Of a stretch of 11,773 nt of DNA, positions 6,855-11,773 are shown piece after piece. Where the stretch lies: the NCBI GenBank assembly GCA_019420305.1, contig JAHZHL010000012.1, positions 1 through 11,773 of the forward strand, read 5' to 3'. The first letter of the stretch is position 1, and each line of letters begins with the position of its first letter. Under the pieces are notes generated by a model. The model saw only the letters and a list, made by a program, of their open reading frames with translations. It made no database searches and was not told the DNA's origin. Made by a program: the position numbers and the translations under genes. The DNA comes from Bacillota bacterium (lineage in GTDB: Bacteria; Bacillota; Clostridia; Peptostreptococcales; Anaerovoracaceae).

Positions 6855-7094
6855 CTACTGTTCCCTGTTATGCAGCAGAGCCAGCGCGGAACCGATTGTA
6901 GCGAGGAATAGGAGCCCCATCCGCAGCCAGACCATAAAGAACCCGAACTCTCCGCCACATACTTCATCTGGAGAAGTTCCGAATTCATCGCAGAAAACGC
7001 CCAAATCCCAGAACAGCTTCAGGGAAATCAGAAAAGATACCGTACAGCAAATAAATAAAATCAGTTTTAATAATTTTGTTTGACGTAATTTCAT
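6855..7094 (-). CDS. Small two-helix membrane protein, first gene of a four-gene operon
   Basis: A 79-aa protein with no family I recognise. Two hydrophobic helices are visible (about 8-28 and 52-74), joined by an acidic loop with two cysteines (FCDEFGTSPDEVCGGEF). If both termini are cytoplasmic, as the basic N-terminus (MKLRQTKLLK) suggests, the cysteines face outward and could form a disulfide. The ATG at 7094 is chosen because GGAGG stands 7 nt upstream and the hydrophobic start follows at once. The 35 upstream in-frame codons lie across the promoter. The gene lies directly behind a TATAAT box. It probably works with the two membrane-associated proteins encoded after it. Confidence 0.7.
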   Translation of the reverse strand: MKLRQTKLLKLILFICCTVSFLISLKLFWDLGVFCDEFGTSPDEVCGGEFGFFMVWLRMGLLFLATIGSALALLHNREQ

Positions 7095-7136
7095 AGAATA
7101 CCTCCACTTTATTGAAAACACAGATCTACATAATCT

Positions 7137-7200
7137 ATTATACCTTAAGACCAGTCTTTTGGGTATAGAAAAAACAACGCTGTGGAAGCAGATATCCACA
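7137..7200 (-). promoter_or_regulatory. Promoter region of the four-gene membrane/methyltransferase operon
   Basis: A perfect TATAAT on the minus strand (7142-7137) lies about 43 bp before the first start codon. The -35 region is poor. Just upstream of the -10 box is AAGAC-CA-GTCTT (7147-7158), and further up TGTGGA (7181-7186) and TCCACA (7195-7200) form a second inverted repeat. A weak -35 together with dyads suggests an activator or repressor site, but no regulator is identified. Confidence 0.4.
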
Positions 7201-7294
7201 TGCAGGAATGGGCAATTTTTTTAGAGAAACGGGCAAGTATCCAAACCATCGGACTGTCATAATAAAGGAAGAAAAAAGAAAGGAGTTTTTGATT

Positions 7295-7705
7295 ATGATT
7301 TTAACCGATGAATTATGTGACAGGCTGTGCGAAGCCGCGCTGCAGAAAAGCCGCGAGGAAGGGATTGTCATCAGCTTTGCGGTATGTGATGAAAACGGTC
7401 TTCCGCGAGTGTACAGAAGATTTGGAGAGGCTCTTGTTTTAAGTATTACGCTGGTTCCGGGCAAAGCTTACACCGCGGCCGTTACGCAGAGCAAAACCGG
7501 TGACCTTGCGAAGGCTTGTGTGGAGGGCGGAGCTCTTTACTCGATTCAGTCCAATGATCCGAAGATCACACTGGTTTCCGGCGGATATCCGCTGTTCTGC
7601 CACGGCAAAATCGCGGGAGGAATTGGTGTGGGAGGCGGTACGGAAGCGCAGGACTGCGCGATTGCGGAATACGTATTGGCCGTATTTAACGAACTGACAA
7701 GATAA
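7295..7705 (+). CDS. GlcG/HbpS family (DUF336) protein
   Basis: A 136-aa protein of the GlcG/HbpS family. Some members bind heme and act as extracellular or accessory sensors; others lie beside glycolate or diol metabolism genes with no defined activity. The family pattern is clear: a helical N-terminus (LTDELCDRLCEAALQKSREEGI), a strand ISFAVCDENGLPRVYRRFGEA, then KAYTAAVTQSKTGDLA. The conserved end is SGGYPLFCHGKIAGGIGVGGGTEAQDCAIAEYVL (95-128), whose glycine-rich turn is the signature. There is no signal peptide, so it is cytoplasmic. I chose the ATG at 7295, 11 nt after AAAGGAG; an upstream in-frame ATG at 7208 has no ribosome binding site and adds 29 residues unlike the family. It is a single gene convergent with the AraC-type regulator. 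Confidence 0.85.
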   Translation: MILTDELCDRLCEAALQKSREEGIVISFAVCDENGLPRVYRRFGEALVLSITLVPGKAYTAAVTQSKTGDLAKACVEGGALYSIQSNDPKITLVSGGYPLFCHGKIAGGIGVGGGTEAQDCAIAEYVLAVFNELTR

Positions 7706-7757
7706 CGCCATGGGAATTCCTGACCAGACAGAGAAAAGAAAAAACGCGGTCTGTTTT

Positions 7758-8474
7758 CTAGCAGGATCGCGCTTTTGGTTTCAGGGCTTTTCGAAGGTTC
7801 TGGATATCCTCTTTGGGTGAAGCGTGAAACATTTTCCGGTAATCCCGGATGAACTGGGAAACGCTTTCATATCCCACATCGAAGGATGCGTCGGTGACAT
7901 TGAGGTTATCGTCCAGCATCCGTCTTCTGGCTTCCGTGAGACGGAGCCGTTTCTGACACTGCAGGGGCCCCATGCCTACCGCGCTTCTGAATTTTTGATG
8001 AAAGCTGGAAACACTCATATTCCACTGCTCGACCAACTCTTCTACAGTGAAGGCTCTTTTGTAGTTTTCTTTGATCCATGTATTTGCCTCGTAAATTTCC
8101 CCCGCCTGCTGAATGCTCAGAATACTCTGCAGAAACTCTCTGCCGCAGGAGCCGCATAGGGCATGAAAAATAATTTCCCGTTTCATGTGCTTTCCCATAA
8201 ATACCATTTGCTCCGGCTCTTTTAATATGGAGAGCAGTCTGGCGGCGGAATCCGCGACTTTTTCATCGGAGCGCATTATCGTCTCCATGATGCCTGAAGG
8301 GGTGTGGAGGCGCATAGAACCGTCTGCGATCAGGTAAAGGTACGGCGTTTCCATTTCCGGCATCTTTATGGAAACCGTTGTAAAACGGTATGCGGTCAGA
8401 TAGGAGACGGGCGTTGGATTCGCGCCTTCTGCGGGGGTAAGGGCGCGAAGCATCCGAGCAAAGTCTGAATTCAT
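7758..8474 (-). CDS. AraC-family transcriptional regulator with a shortened sensory domain
   Basis: A 238-aa regulator. The C-terminal half carries two helix-turn-helix motifs of the AraC/XylS type (about 143-164, FTVEELVEQWNMSVSSFHQKF, and about 192-213), with MGPLQCQKRLRLTEARRRML between them and GYESVSQFIRDYRKMFHASP as the family signature. The N-terminal part matches the AraC_N type sensory domain at both ends: NPTPVSYLTAYR...TPYLYLIADGSMRLHTPSGIM (19-63), then VADSAARLLSILKEPEQ...REIIFHALCGSCGREFLQSI (73-119). Relatives I recall are about 300 residues and have around 60 residues of beta-barrel between those blocks. Here the join is near residue 65, so an in-frame internal loss is likely. 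AAGGAGG lies 10 nt before the ATG. It is the second gene after the PAS protein, 15 bp apart. Confidence 0.88.
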   Translation of the reverse strand: MNSDFARMLRALTPAEGANPTPVSYLTAYRFTTVSIKMPEMETPYLYLIADGSMRLHTPSGIMETIMRSDEKVADSAARLLSILKEPEQMVFMGKHMKREIIFHALCGSCGREFLQSILSIQQAGEIYEANTWIKENYKRAFTVEELVEQWNMSVSSFHQKFRSAVGMGPLQCQKRLRLTEARRRMLDDNLNVTDASFDVGYESVSQFIRDYRKMFHASPKEDIQNLRKALKPKARSC

Positions 8475-8489
8475 TTTGCATCAGCCTCC

Positions 8490-8846
8490 TTATAACTGCT
8501 GATTTAGCTCAAACCGCTCAAAGAAACCGATCCACTCGCCTTTGCTGTTTCGGACTCCCTGTATGTAGATACGCAGGTTCCGGGTGGAAACGCCGATAAA
8601 GACTTCTTTTCCATTGCGCTTGATCCCTTCATAGGCGGTTTTGATCCGCTCCACAGATTTTTCGTTGTTGTGGCATTCGAAGATAGACGCTCCGATTAAG
8701 TCTGAATAGCCTCGTTCCTGATAATAATGGTATTCCGCGTTCCGATTCATAAAGCGGATTTTGTAGTCATTGTCCACGAAAACGATGGGGTATGGATAAG
8801 CATTTAAGATTGATTCCAGTAATTCCGGTTTTTCTGTGTGTTCCAT
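8490..8846 (-). CDS. Stand-alone PAS-domain protein
   Basis: A 118-aa protein made almost entirely of one PAS domain (about 8-112): ILNAYPYPIVFVDNDYKIRFMNRNAEYHY, then GASIFECHNNEKSVERIKTAYEGIKRNGKEVF, then the closing strands RIYIQGVRNSKGEWIGFFERFE. PAS domains bind small ligands or cofactors and relay signals. There is no output domain. The Cys58-His59-Asn60 motif resembles the CHPP/CHN motif of PAS domains found with hemerythrin-like or DUF438 proteins, so a heme or redox ligand is possible but not shown. I chose the ATG at 8846 because AAGGA stands 9 nt upstream; the ATG at 8855 is too close to it, and one at 8882 adds 12 residues. The protein is made in one operon with the AraC-type regulator. 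Confidence 0.8.
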   Translation of the reverse strand: MEHTEKPELLESILNAYPYPIVFVDNDYKIRFMNRNAEYHYYQERGYSDLIGASIFECHNNEKSVERIKTAYEGIKRNGKEVFIGVSTRNLRIYIQGVRNSKGEWIGFFERFELNQQL

Positions 8847-8863
8847 GTATTCCATTCCTTTCC

Positions 8864-8879
8864 GTTCCCCACGGGGAAC
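8864..8879. promoter_or_regulatory. Inverted repeat in the leader of the PAS-araC operon
   Basis: GTTCCCC-AC-GGGGAAC has two perfect 7-bp arms around 2 bp. It lies 2-4 bp upstream of the ribosome binding site of the PAS gene and downstream of its promoter, so it fits an operator that blocks transcription. As RNA, a 2-nt loop is too tight without opening a pair or two. Confidence 0.5.
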
Positions 8880-8911
8880 CATGACAAAGTATAAGTATAC
8901 GCTCTATTCTT

Positions 8912-8940
8912 AGTATAGTAGAAGGGAGAACGTTCTTCAA
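8912..8940 (-). promoter_or_regulatory. Promoter of the PAS-araC operon
   Basis: On the minus strand TTGAAG (8940-8935), 17 bp, then TATACT (8917-8912). Transcription would start near 8905 and give a leader of about 60 nt. The palindrome AGAACGTTCT (8928-8937) overlaps the -35 box and may be an operator. Confidence 0.5.
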
Positions 8941-9137
8941 GCGTTAAGGGTCTGGTTTTGAGGATTTCTCCGGTATCACCCGAAATAGCCACTCTGAAAG
9001 CGAAAGAGAAATGATGCTTTTGTGGGATTTTCCTTTTTCGCAAGAACGGTTATGCTGTTTATGTTAAATTTTGAATTTTATGATAATTTGGCGATTATGG
9101 ACAGTTCCGGAATGGTACAATAAAGGAGGTTTAAACC
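8941..9137 (+). promoter_or_regulatory. Upstream region of the MFS transporter gene
   Basis: This gene-free stretch separates the divergent PAS-araC operon from the transporter gene. It becomes AT-rich from about 9055. TGGTACAAT (9113-9121) looks like an extended -10 box, but it would start the transcript inside the ribosome binding site AAAGGAGG. GATAAT near 9082-9087 is a better-placed but weak candidate, so the start is uncertain. An AraC-type binding site would be expected here; I cannot identify one with confidence. Confidence 0.3.
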
Positions 9138-10388
9138 ATGGAAAACAACATCCAGACACAGAAAAAGTTTCATTACGCATGGGTGATACTGGCAGCTATG
9201 TGCGGCATTATGATCGGCACGATGGGAACGGTTTCCAGTTGTATGGGGATTTTTACGCCGTCTGTCGCAGCGGATCTGAATGTTCCGGTGACGGCGGTAT
9301 CCATCTATTTTACAATTCGTACGCTGACGATGGCGGTCTTTCAGCCAGTGGCGGGCATAATGTTCAATAAATTCGACACCCGCGTTCTTATCGGGGTTGC
9401 CGTTGTACTGAGCAATGGCGGAATGATGCTTATGTCGCAGTTCCACCACATCTGGGGCTGGTATATCTGTGCGGTTATTAACGGCATCGGGCTAGCCTTT
9501 ATTTGTTATCTTCTGGTTCCCATCGTGCTGAATAACTGGTTTAAGACGAATCTGAGCCTTTCCATCGGAATCGCGACTGCCTGCACAGGGATCGGAGGAG
9601 CAATCTTCTCCCCTCTCTGCGGACAGTGGATTGCCGCATATGGATTCCGGAACACTTATCTCCTGATCGGGGGTATTGGTCTGGTGGTTTCTCTTATCTG
9701 TGTACTCCTGCTGCGCTCCAGACCGGAAGACAAGGGACTGCGCCCTCTGGGTGCTGAAAAGACGGAAAAAATGGGAGACTCGGCGGCAGACACCAGAGGA
9801 ATGACAGTGAAAGAAATGGTCAAGACCCCGCAGTTCATTCTGAACTATGTAATTGTGATCGGGATCTATTTTGCAGGAGCGTTTATGCAGGATGTAACGA
9901 ACATGGCGGTCAGCAAAGGATTTGATATTGAGCATGCTGCCACGGTTTCCACGGCTATGATGCTGGGAATCATTTTCGGAAAAATTGCATTGGGGCTTCT
10001 GAATGATCATATCGGAACCCGGACAACGCTGGTAGTGGGAGCAATTTTTGGGATTGTTTCTTTTGCCTTCCTGGTGCAGGGCGGCTCTTCTCCGATTTTT
10101 GTATACGCGGGGGGATTCCTTTTCGGCGCGTGCTGTGCGGCGATGTCTGTCAATCCGGCTTTTGCCATCAAAAGAGCGTTTGGAAACCGGGAATATGCGA
10201 AAATTTACAGCTACGCGGCAACTGCCGGTGTTCTGACCAGTTCAATCGGTCATCCGATCTATGCGGCCGTGTATGATATTACCGGAAGCTATAACGGCGT
10301 AATGGTAGCCTGCATCGTTGGGCTGGTACTTGTTATTATTCTGACCTTTCTATCGGTTGAACAGTGCCGCAGAAAGTGGGATAAGTAA
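9138..10388 (+). CDS. MFS transporter, oxalate/formate antiporter-like (OFA/monocarboxylate group)
   Basis: A 416-aa transporter in the cytoplasmic membrane with the usual 12 transmembrane helices in two halves. The start FHYAWVILAAMCGIMIGTMGTVSSCMGIFTPSVAADLNV resembles the OFA/MCT group, whose members exchange or import small organic acids such as oxalate, formate, lactate or pyruvate. The loop between helices 2 and 3 has GIMFNKFDTRVLIGV. The long central loop (LRSRPEDKGLRPLGAEKTEKMGD..., about 193-225) is typical, and the second half has the matching GIIFGKIALGLLNDHIGTRTTLV motif. The substrate is not readable. AAAGGAGG precedes the ATG. The divergent PAS and AraC-type genes are the likely regulators, suggesting induction by the transported compound or by a redox cue. 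Confidence 0.9.
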   Translation: MENNIQTQKKFHYAWVILAAMCGIMIGTMGTVSSCMGIFTPSVAADLNVPVTAVSIYFTIRTLTMAVFQPVAGIMFNKFDTRVLIGVAVVLSNGGMMLMSQFHHIWGWYICAVINGIGLAFICYLLVPIVLNNWFKTNLSLSIGIATACTGIGGAIFSPLCGQWIAAYGFRNTYLLIGGIGLVVSLICVLLLRSRPEDKGLRPLGAEKTEKMGDSAADTRGMTVKEMVKTPQFILNYVIVIGIYFAGAFMQDVTNMAVSKGFDIEHAATVSTAMMLGIIFGKIALGLLNDHIGTRTTLVVGAIFGIVSFAFLVQGGSSPIFVYAGGFLFGACCAAMSVNPAFAIKRAFGNREYAKIYSYAATAGVLTSSIGHPIYAAVYDITGSYNGVMVACIVGLVLVIILTFLSVEQCRRKWDK

Positions 10389-10437
10389 GTGAACAATTAG
10401 AAATGTCATCTTTTAATGTCGGTGAAACAGAGATTAT

Positions 10438-10446
10438 TGCTATAAT
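10438..10446 (+). promoter_or_regulatory. Orphan extended -10 promoter just before a terminator hairpin
   Basis: TGCTATAAT matches the extended -10 consensus perfectly. Its expected start, near 10453, is the first base of the hairpin below. No open reading frame with a ribosome binding site follows on the plus strand, so any product would be an RNA of about 50 nt. Confidence 0.35.
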
Positions 10447-10451
10447 AGTGA

Positions 10452-10500
10452 GGGTATCGCTCCATCACCTGATTGAATGATTTTGCGATACCCCATTTTT
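10452..10500 (+). terminator. Terminator after the MFS transporter gene
   Basis: GGGTATCGC (10452-10460) pairs perfectly with GCGATACCC (10485-10493) around a 24-nt loop, and CATTTTT follows on the plus strand. It lies about 65 bp after the transporter's stop codon. The large loop is unusual for a simple terminator. Confidence 0.65.
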
Positions 10501-10550
10501 GGCTATGCTTTTCCCATCCGGAGACTGTTTCCGGAGAAGTCCTGCAAAAG

Positions 10551-11117
10551 TTATACTGTCACGGTTGATTCACAGCAGCGGAAGTCCGTGTCAATATTGT
10601 GGGCGATAAGGCGGACTTTGAGATTTCTGATATTGCACATGGAGTTGGGAACGCTGCCTGCGGATACATCCAGATCTTCAGGAAGCACAAATTTGATACA
10701 TTTTACCAGAATGTCCCGGCAGCTCGGAGAAGTGTGGGAGGGGATCGTGATTGCCTTCATTCCGCGCTGATATTCGTCTCCGTTGGCGTCGACTTCCGTG
10801 AGGATAACCCCAAGAGCCACTCGTTTTCCGGGACAGACATTTTTGACGGTTACGTCCAGCTGGACAATGCGTCCCAGCGATTCCAGATAGGTGTCACCCA
10901 GATCGACCTCAACGGAATCCTCACAGCCTTCCACCTTTAAGTCAATCGGCACCGGACAGGGTTCGGGGTCGACAACAATCCCACAGTCTACCAGAACAGA
11001 CGGATCCGGGAACGTAACGGAATTGCCTTCGTTATCGGTATAAGTGATAGAGGCGTTGATCGGTTTTGTTTCTGAATCCTGCCCGATATGGAGGACGAAA
11101 AAATTCCAGCGAAGCAC
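10551..11117 (-). CDS. C-terminal fragment of the disrupted vWA protein
   Basis: About 180 residues in a third frame that carry the cysteine-rich C-terminal part of the family: VLVDCGIVVDPEPCPVPIDLKVEGCEDSVEVDLGD, then a beta-rich stretch to RCCESTVTV. The only upstream initiator is a GTG at 11117 without a ribosome binding site, so independent translation is doubtful. It is part of the pseudogene above. Confidence 0.4.
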   Translation of the reverse strand: MLRWNFFVLHIGQDSETKPINASITYTDNEGNSVTFPDPSVLVDCGIVVDPEPCPVPIDLKVEGCEDSVEVDLGDTYLESLGRIVQLDVTVKNVCPGKRVALGVILTEVDANGDEYQRGMKAITIPSHTSPSCRDILVKCIKFVLPEDLDVSAGSVPNSMCNIRNLKVRLIAHNIDTDFRCCESTVTV

Positions 11118-11293
11118 CTTCGTTGGCGGAAACGTCCAGTTCCGGTATCTCCCAGCGAAGCGTTGTCGCGTTTACCATCATGGCGCTGCCTTTGGTAGGT
11201 GGAATGACACTGGTTATCATAAAGTCAGAATTTACGATTTCGTCAATTACAATATCCGTCGCGCCAGGTTTGGAAATATTCGCGGCCAGATCC

Positions 11294-11674
11294 TTAAACA
11301 GAATGGTTTGTGGAACCGCCTGCGGAAAGGTTGTCGACAGCTGTTTTTAAATCAGCCACAGAGGTAATAAGCTGCGTATTCGCTGTGGCAGTGTTCGCGA
11401 AGCTGACAATTCCGATCCGGCTGCCGGCTCCGATTTGCCCGTCGTGGGCACTGTCGGTTGCTTCGTCAATAATATCAATAAACGTCTTTGCTCCGGCTTT
11501 CATATTGGCAAGGGGCGATCCCGCCATGCTGCCCGAACGGTCGAGCACCAGAGCAATGTCAGTTGGGTTCGAAGAAATATCGGGGGCCGCGGAAAGAGCC
11601 AGGGTCACTTTCAGCATTCCCTGGCAGTCGATACGGCTTGCATTGATCTGTTTGTTTGAGTTTGTAATACCCAT
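11294..11674 (-). CDS. Translatable N-terminal fragment of the disrupted vWA protein
   Basis: This 126-aa reading frame keeps the original start and ribosome binding site, so it could still be made. It holds the first beta strand and DxSxS motif of a vWA domain, plus GSRIGIVSFANTATANTQLITSVADLKTAVDNLSAGGSTNH, and ends two residues past the breakpoint. Lacking the rest of the Rossmann-like fold, it is unlikely to be stable. It is part of the pseudogene above. Confidence 0.5.
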   Translation of the reverse strand: MGITNSNKQINASRIDCQGMLKVTLALSAAPDISSNPTDIALVLDRSGSMAGSPLANMKAGAKTFIDIIDEATDSAHDGQIGAGSRIGIVSFANTATANTQLITSVADLKTAVDNLSAGGSTNHSV

Positions 11675-11694
11675 ATAGATTCCTCCTGATTCAT

Positions 11695-11720
11695 AAAAAC
11701 GGGAAATTCGTTTCCCGTTT
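11695..11720 (-). terminator. Hairpin with T-run just upstream of the vWA gene
   Basis: AAACGGGAAA (11697-11706) and TTTCCCGTTT (11711-11720) form a perfect 10-bp stem with a 4-base loop. On the minus strand it is followed by a run of five Ts, which is the form of a rho-independent terminator. It lies only about 20 bp before the vWA start codon, so it either ends an upstream transcript or acts as a leader attenuator. Confidence 0.6.
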
Positions 11721-11732
11721 CAGACTGTAGAC

Positions 11733-11769
11733 AAAAGTCCAATCTCGAGCGAAAGAGATTGGACTTTTT
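11733..11769. terminator. Bidirectional terminator at the right edge
   Basis: AAAAGTCCAATCTC (11733-11746) pairs with GAGATTGGACTTTT (11755-11768) around an 8-nt loop, giving a perfect 14-bp stem. The plus strand ends in TTTTTC and the minus strand in TTTTG. It probably ends a gene that lies to the right of the window on the minus strand. Confidence 0.7.
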
Positions 11770-11773
11770 CTAT

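Larger units (their letters stand above)
10551..11674 (-). pseudogene. Von Willebrand factor A domain protein gene, disrupted by a deletion and a frameshift
   Basis: The gene begins with a good start (AGGAGG before ATG at 11674) and a vWA domain: PTDIALVLDRSGSMAGSPLANMKAGAKTFIDIIDEATD, where DRSGSM is the DxSxS part of the metal-binding MIDAS site. After GGSTNH the frame reads SV and stops at 11294. In the next frame, ILFKDLAANISKPGATDIVIDEIVNSDFMITSVIPP continues, which in homologues I recall is about 90 residues further on; the rest of the vWA domain, including the expected TDG motif, is absent. The second break is a run of six Ts (11103-11098) inside LEFF, where five would restore frame to VLHIGQDSETK. 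The C-terminal part to 10551 (CGIVVDPEPCP..., then VQLDVTVKNVCPGKRVALGVILTEV and MCNIRNLKVRLIAHNIDTDFRCCESTVTV) is complete. There is no signal peptide. The function of this family is unknown to me. Confidence 0.8.

Noticed and set aside
8928..8937. LexA (SOS) box at GAACGTTC
   Set aside because: The Gram-positive SOS box has four bases between GAAC and GTTC. Here the halves touch, and no damage gene follows.
8804..9043. 79-codon frame upstream of the PAS gene on the minus strand
   Set aside because: It crosses the PAS-araC promoter and inverted repeat, overlaps the start of the PAS gene in another frame, and has no ribosome binding site.
9113..9121. Extended -10 TGGTACAAT as the MFS gene promoter
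   Set aside because: The start would fall inside the ribosome binding site AAAGGAGG and remove part of it.
9492..10010. 172-codon open frame antisense to the MFS transporter gene
   Set aside because: It is a shadow of the transporter's reading frame: rich in His, Arg and Gln, with no ribosome binding site.
1..11773. tRNA or rRNA genes, CRISPR arrays, insertion sequences, phage genes
   Set aside because: I found no cloverleaf, rRNA motif, regularly spaced repeat, transposase or integrase anywhere in the window.

Overview
The window looks like chromosomal DNA of an anaerobic Firmicute of class Clostridia. The evidence is a pyruvate phosphate dikinase C-terminus very like the clostridial enzyme, an MscL channel with a C-terminal zinc ribbon, strong AGGAGG-type ribosome binding sites, and a von Willebrand A protein of a type I associate with Clostridia. 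Base composition is moderate, near half G+C by eye. I cannot name a genus with confidence.

Left part (1-4226): the end of ppdK (+) converges on mscL (-) across a bidirectional terminator. A nitroreductase-family gene (+) is divergent from mscL and ends 8 bp from the end of dinB (-, DNA polymerase IV). dinB is divergent from a MalY/PatB-type PLP aminotransferase (+). The dinB promoter appears to place its transcript start on the start codon, so its mRNA may be leaderless.

Middle (4227-7094): a gene-free, AT-rich stretch of about 335 bp lies between two convergent genes. It holds three perfect DnaA boxes and one near-match within 121 bp. I see no dnaA, dnaN or rpmH here, so it resembles a DnaA-box cluster outside oriC. 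To its right is a tight minus-strand operon of four genes: a 79-aa membrane protein, a 291-aa signal-anchored protein, a 206-aa six-helix membrane protein and a SAM methyltransferase. The last three are joined by ATGA stop/start overlaps. I recognise only the methyltransferase.

Right-centre (7095-10500): a GlcG/HbpS-family gene (+), then a minus-strand regulatory pair (a stand-alone PAS protein followed by an AraC-type regulator), divergent from an MFS carrier of the oxalate/formate-antiporter type (+). The AraC protein is short and seems to lack the middle of its sensory domain. The small PAS protein made with it may supply a sensor, and the pair may control the transporter. An extended -10 promoter directly followed by a terminator hairpin lies after the transporter gene.

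Right end (10551-11773): a minus-strand gene for a von Willebrand A protein, broken by an apparent internal deletion and by a one-base T-run frameshift. Two tandem terminator-like hairpins lie just upstream of it.
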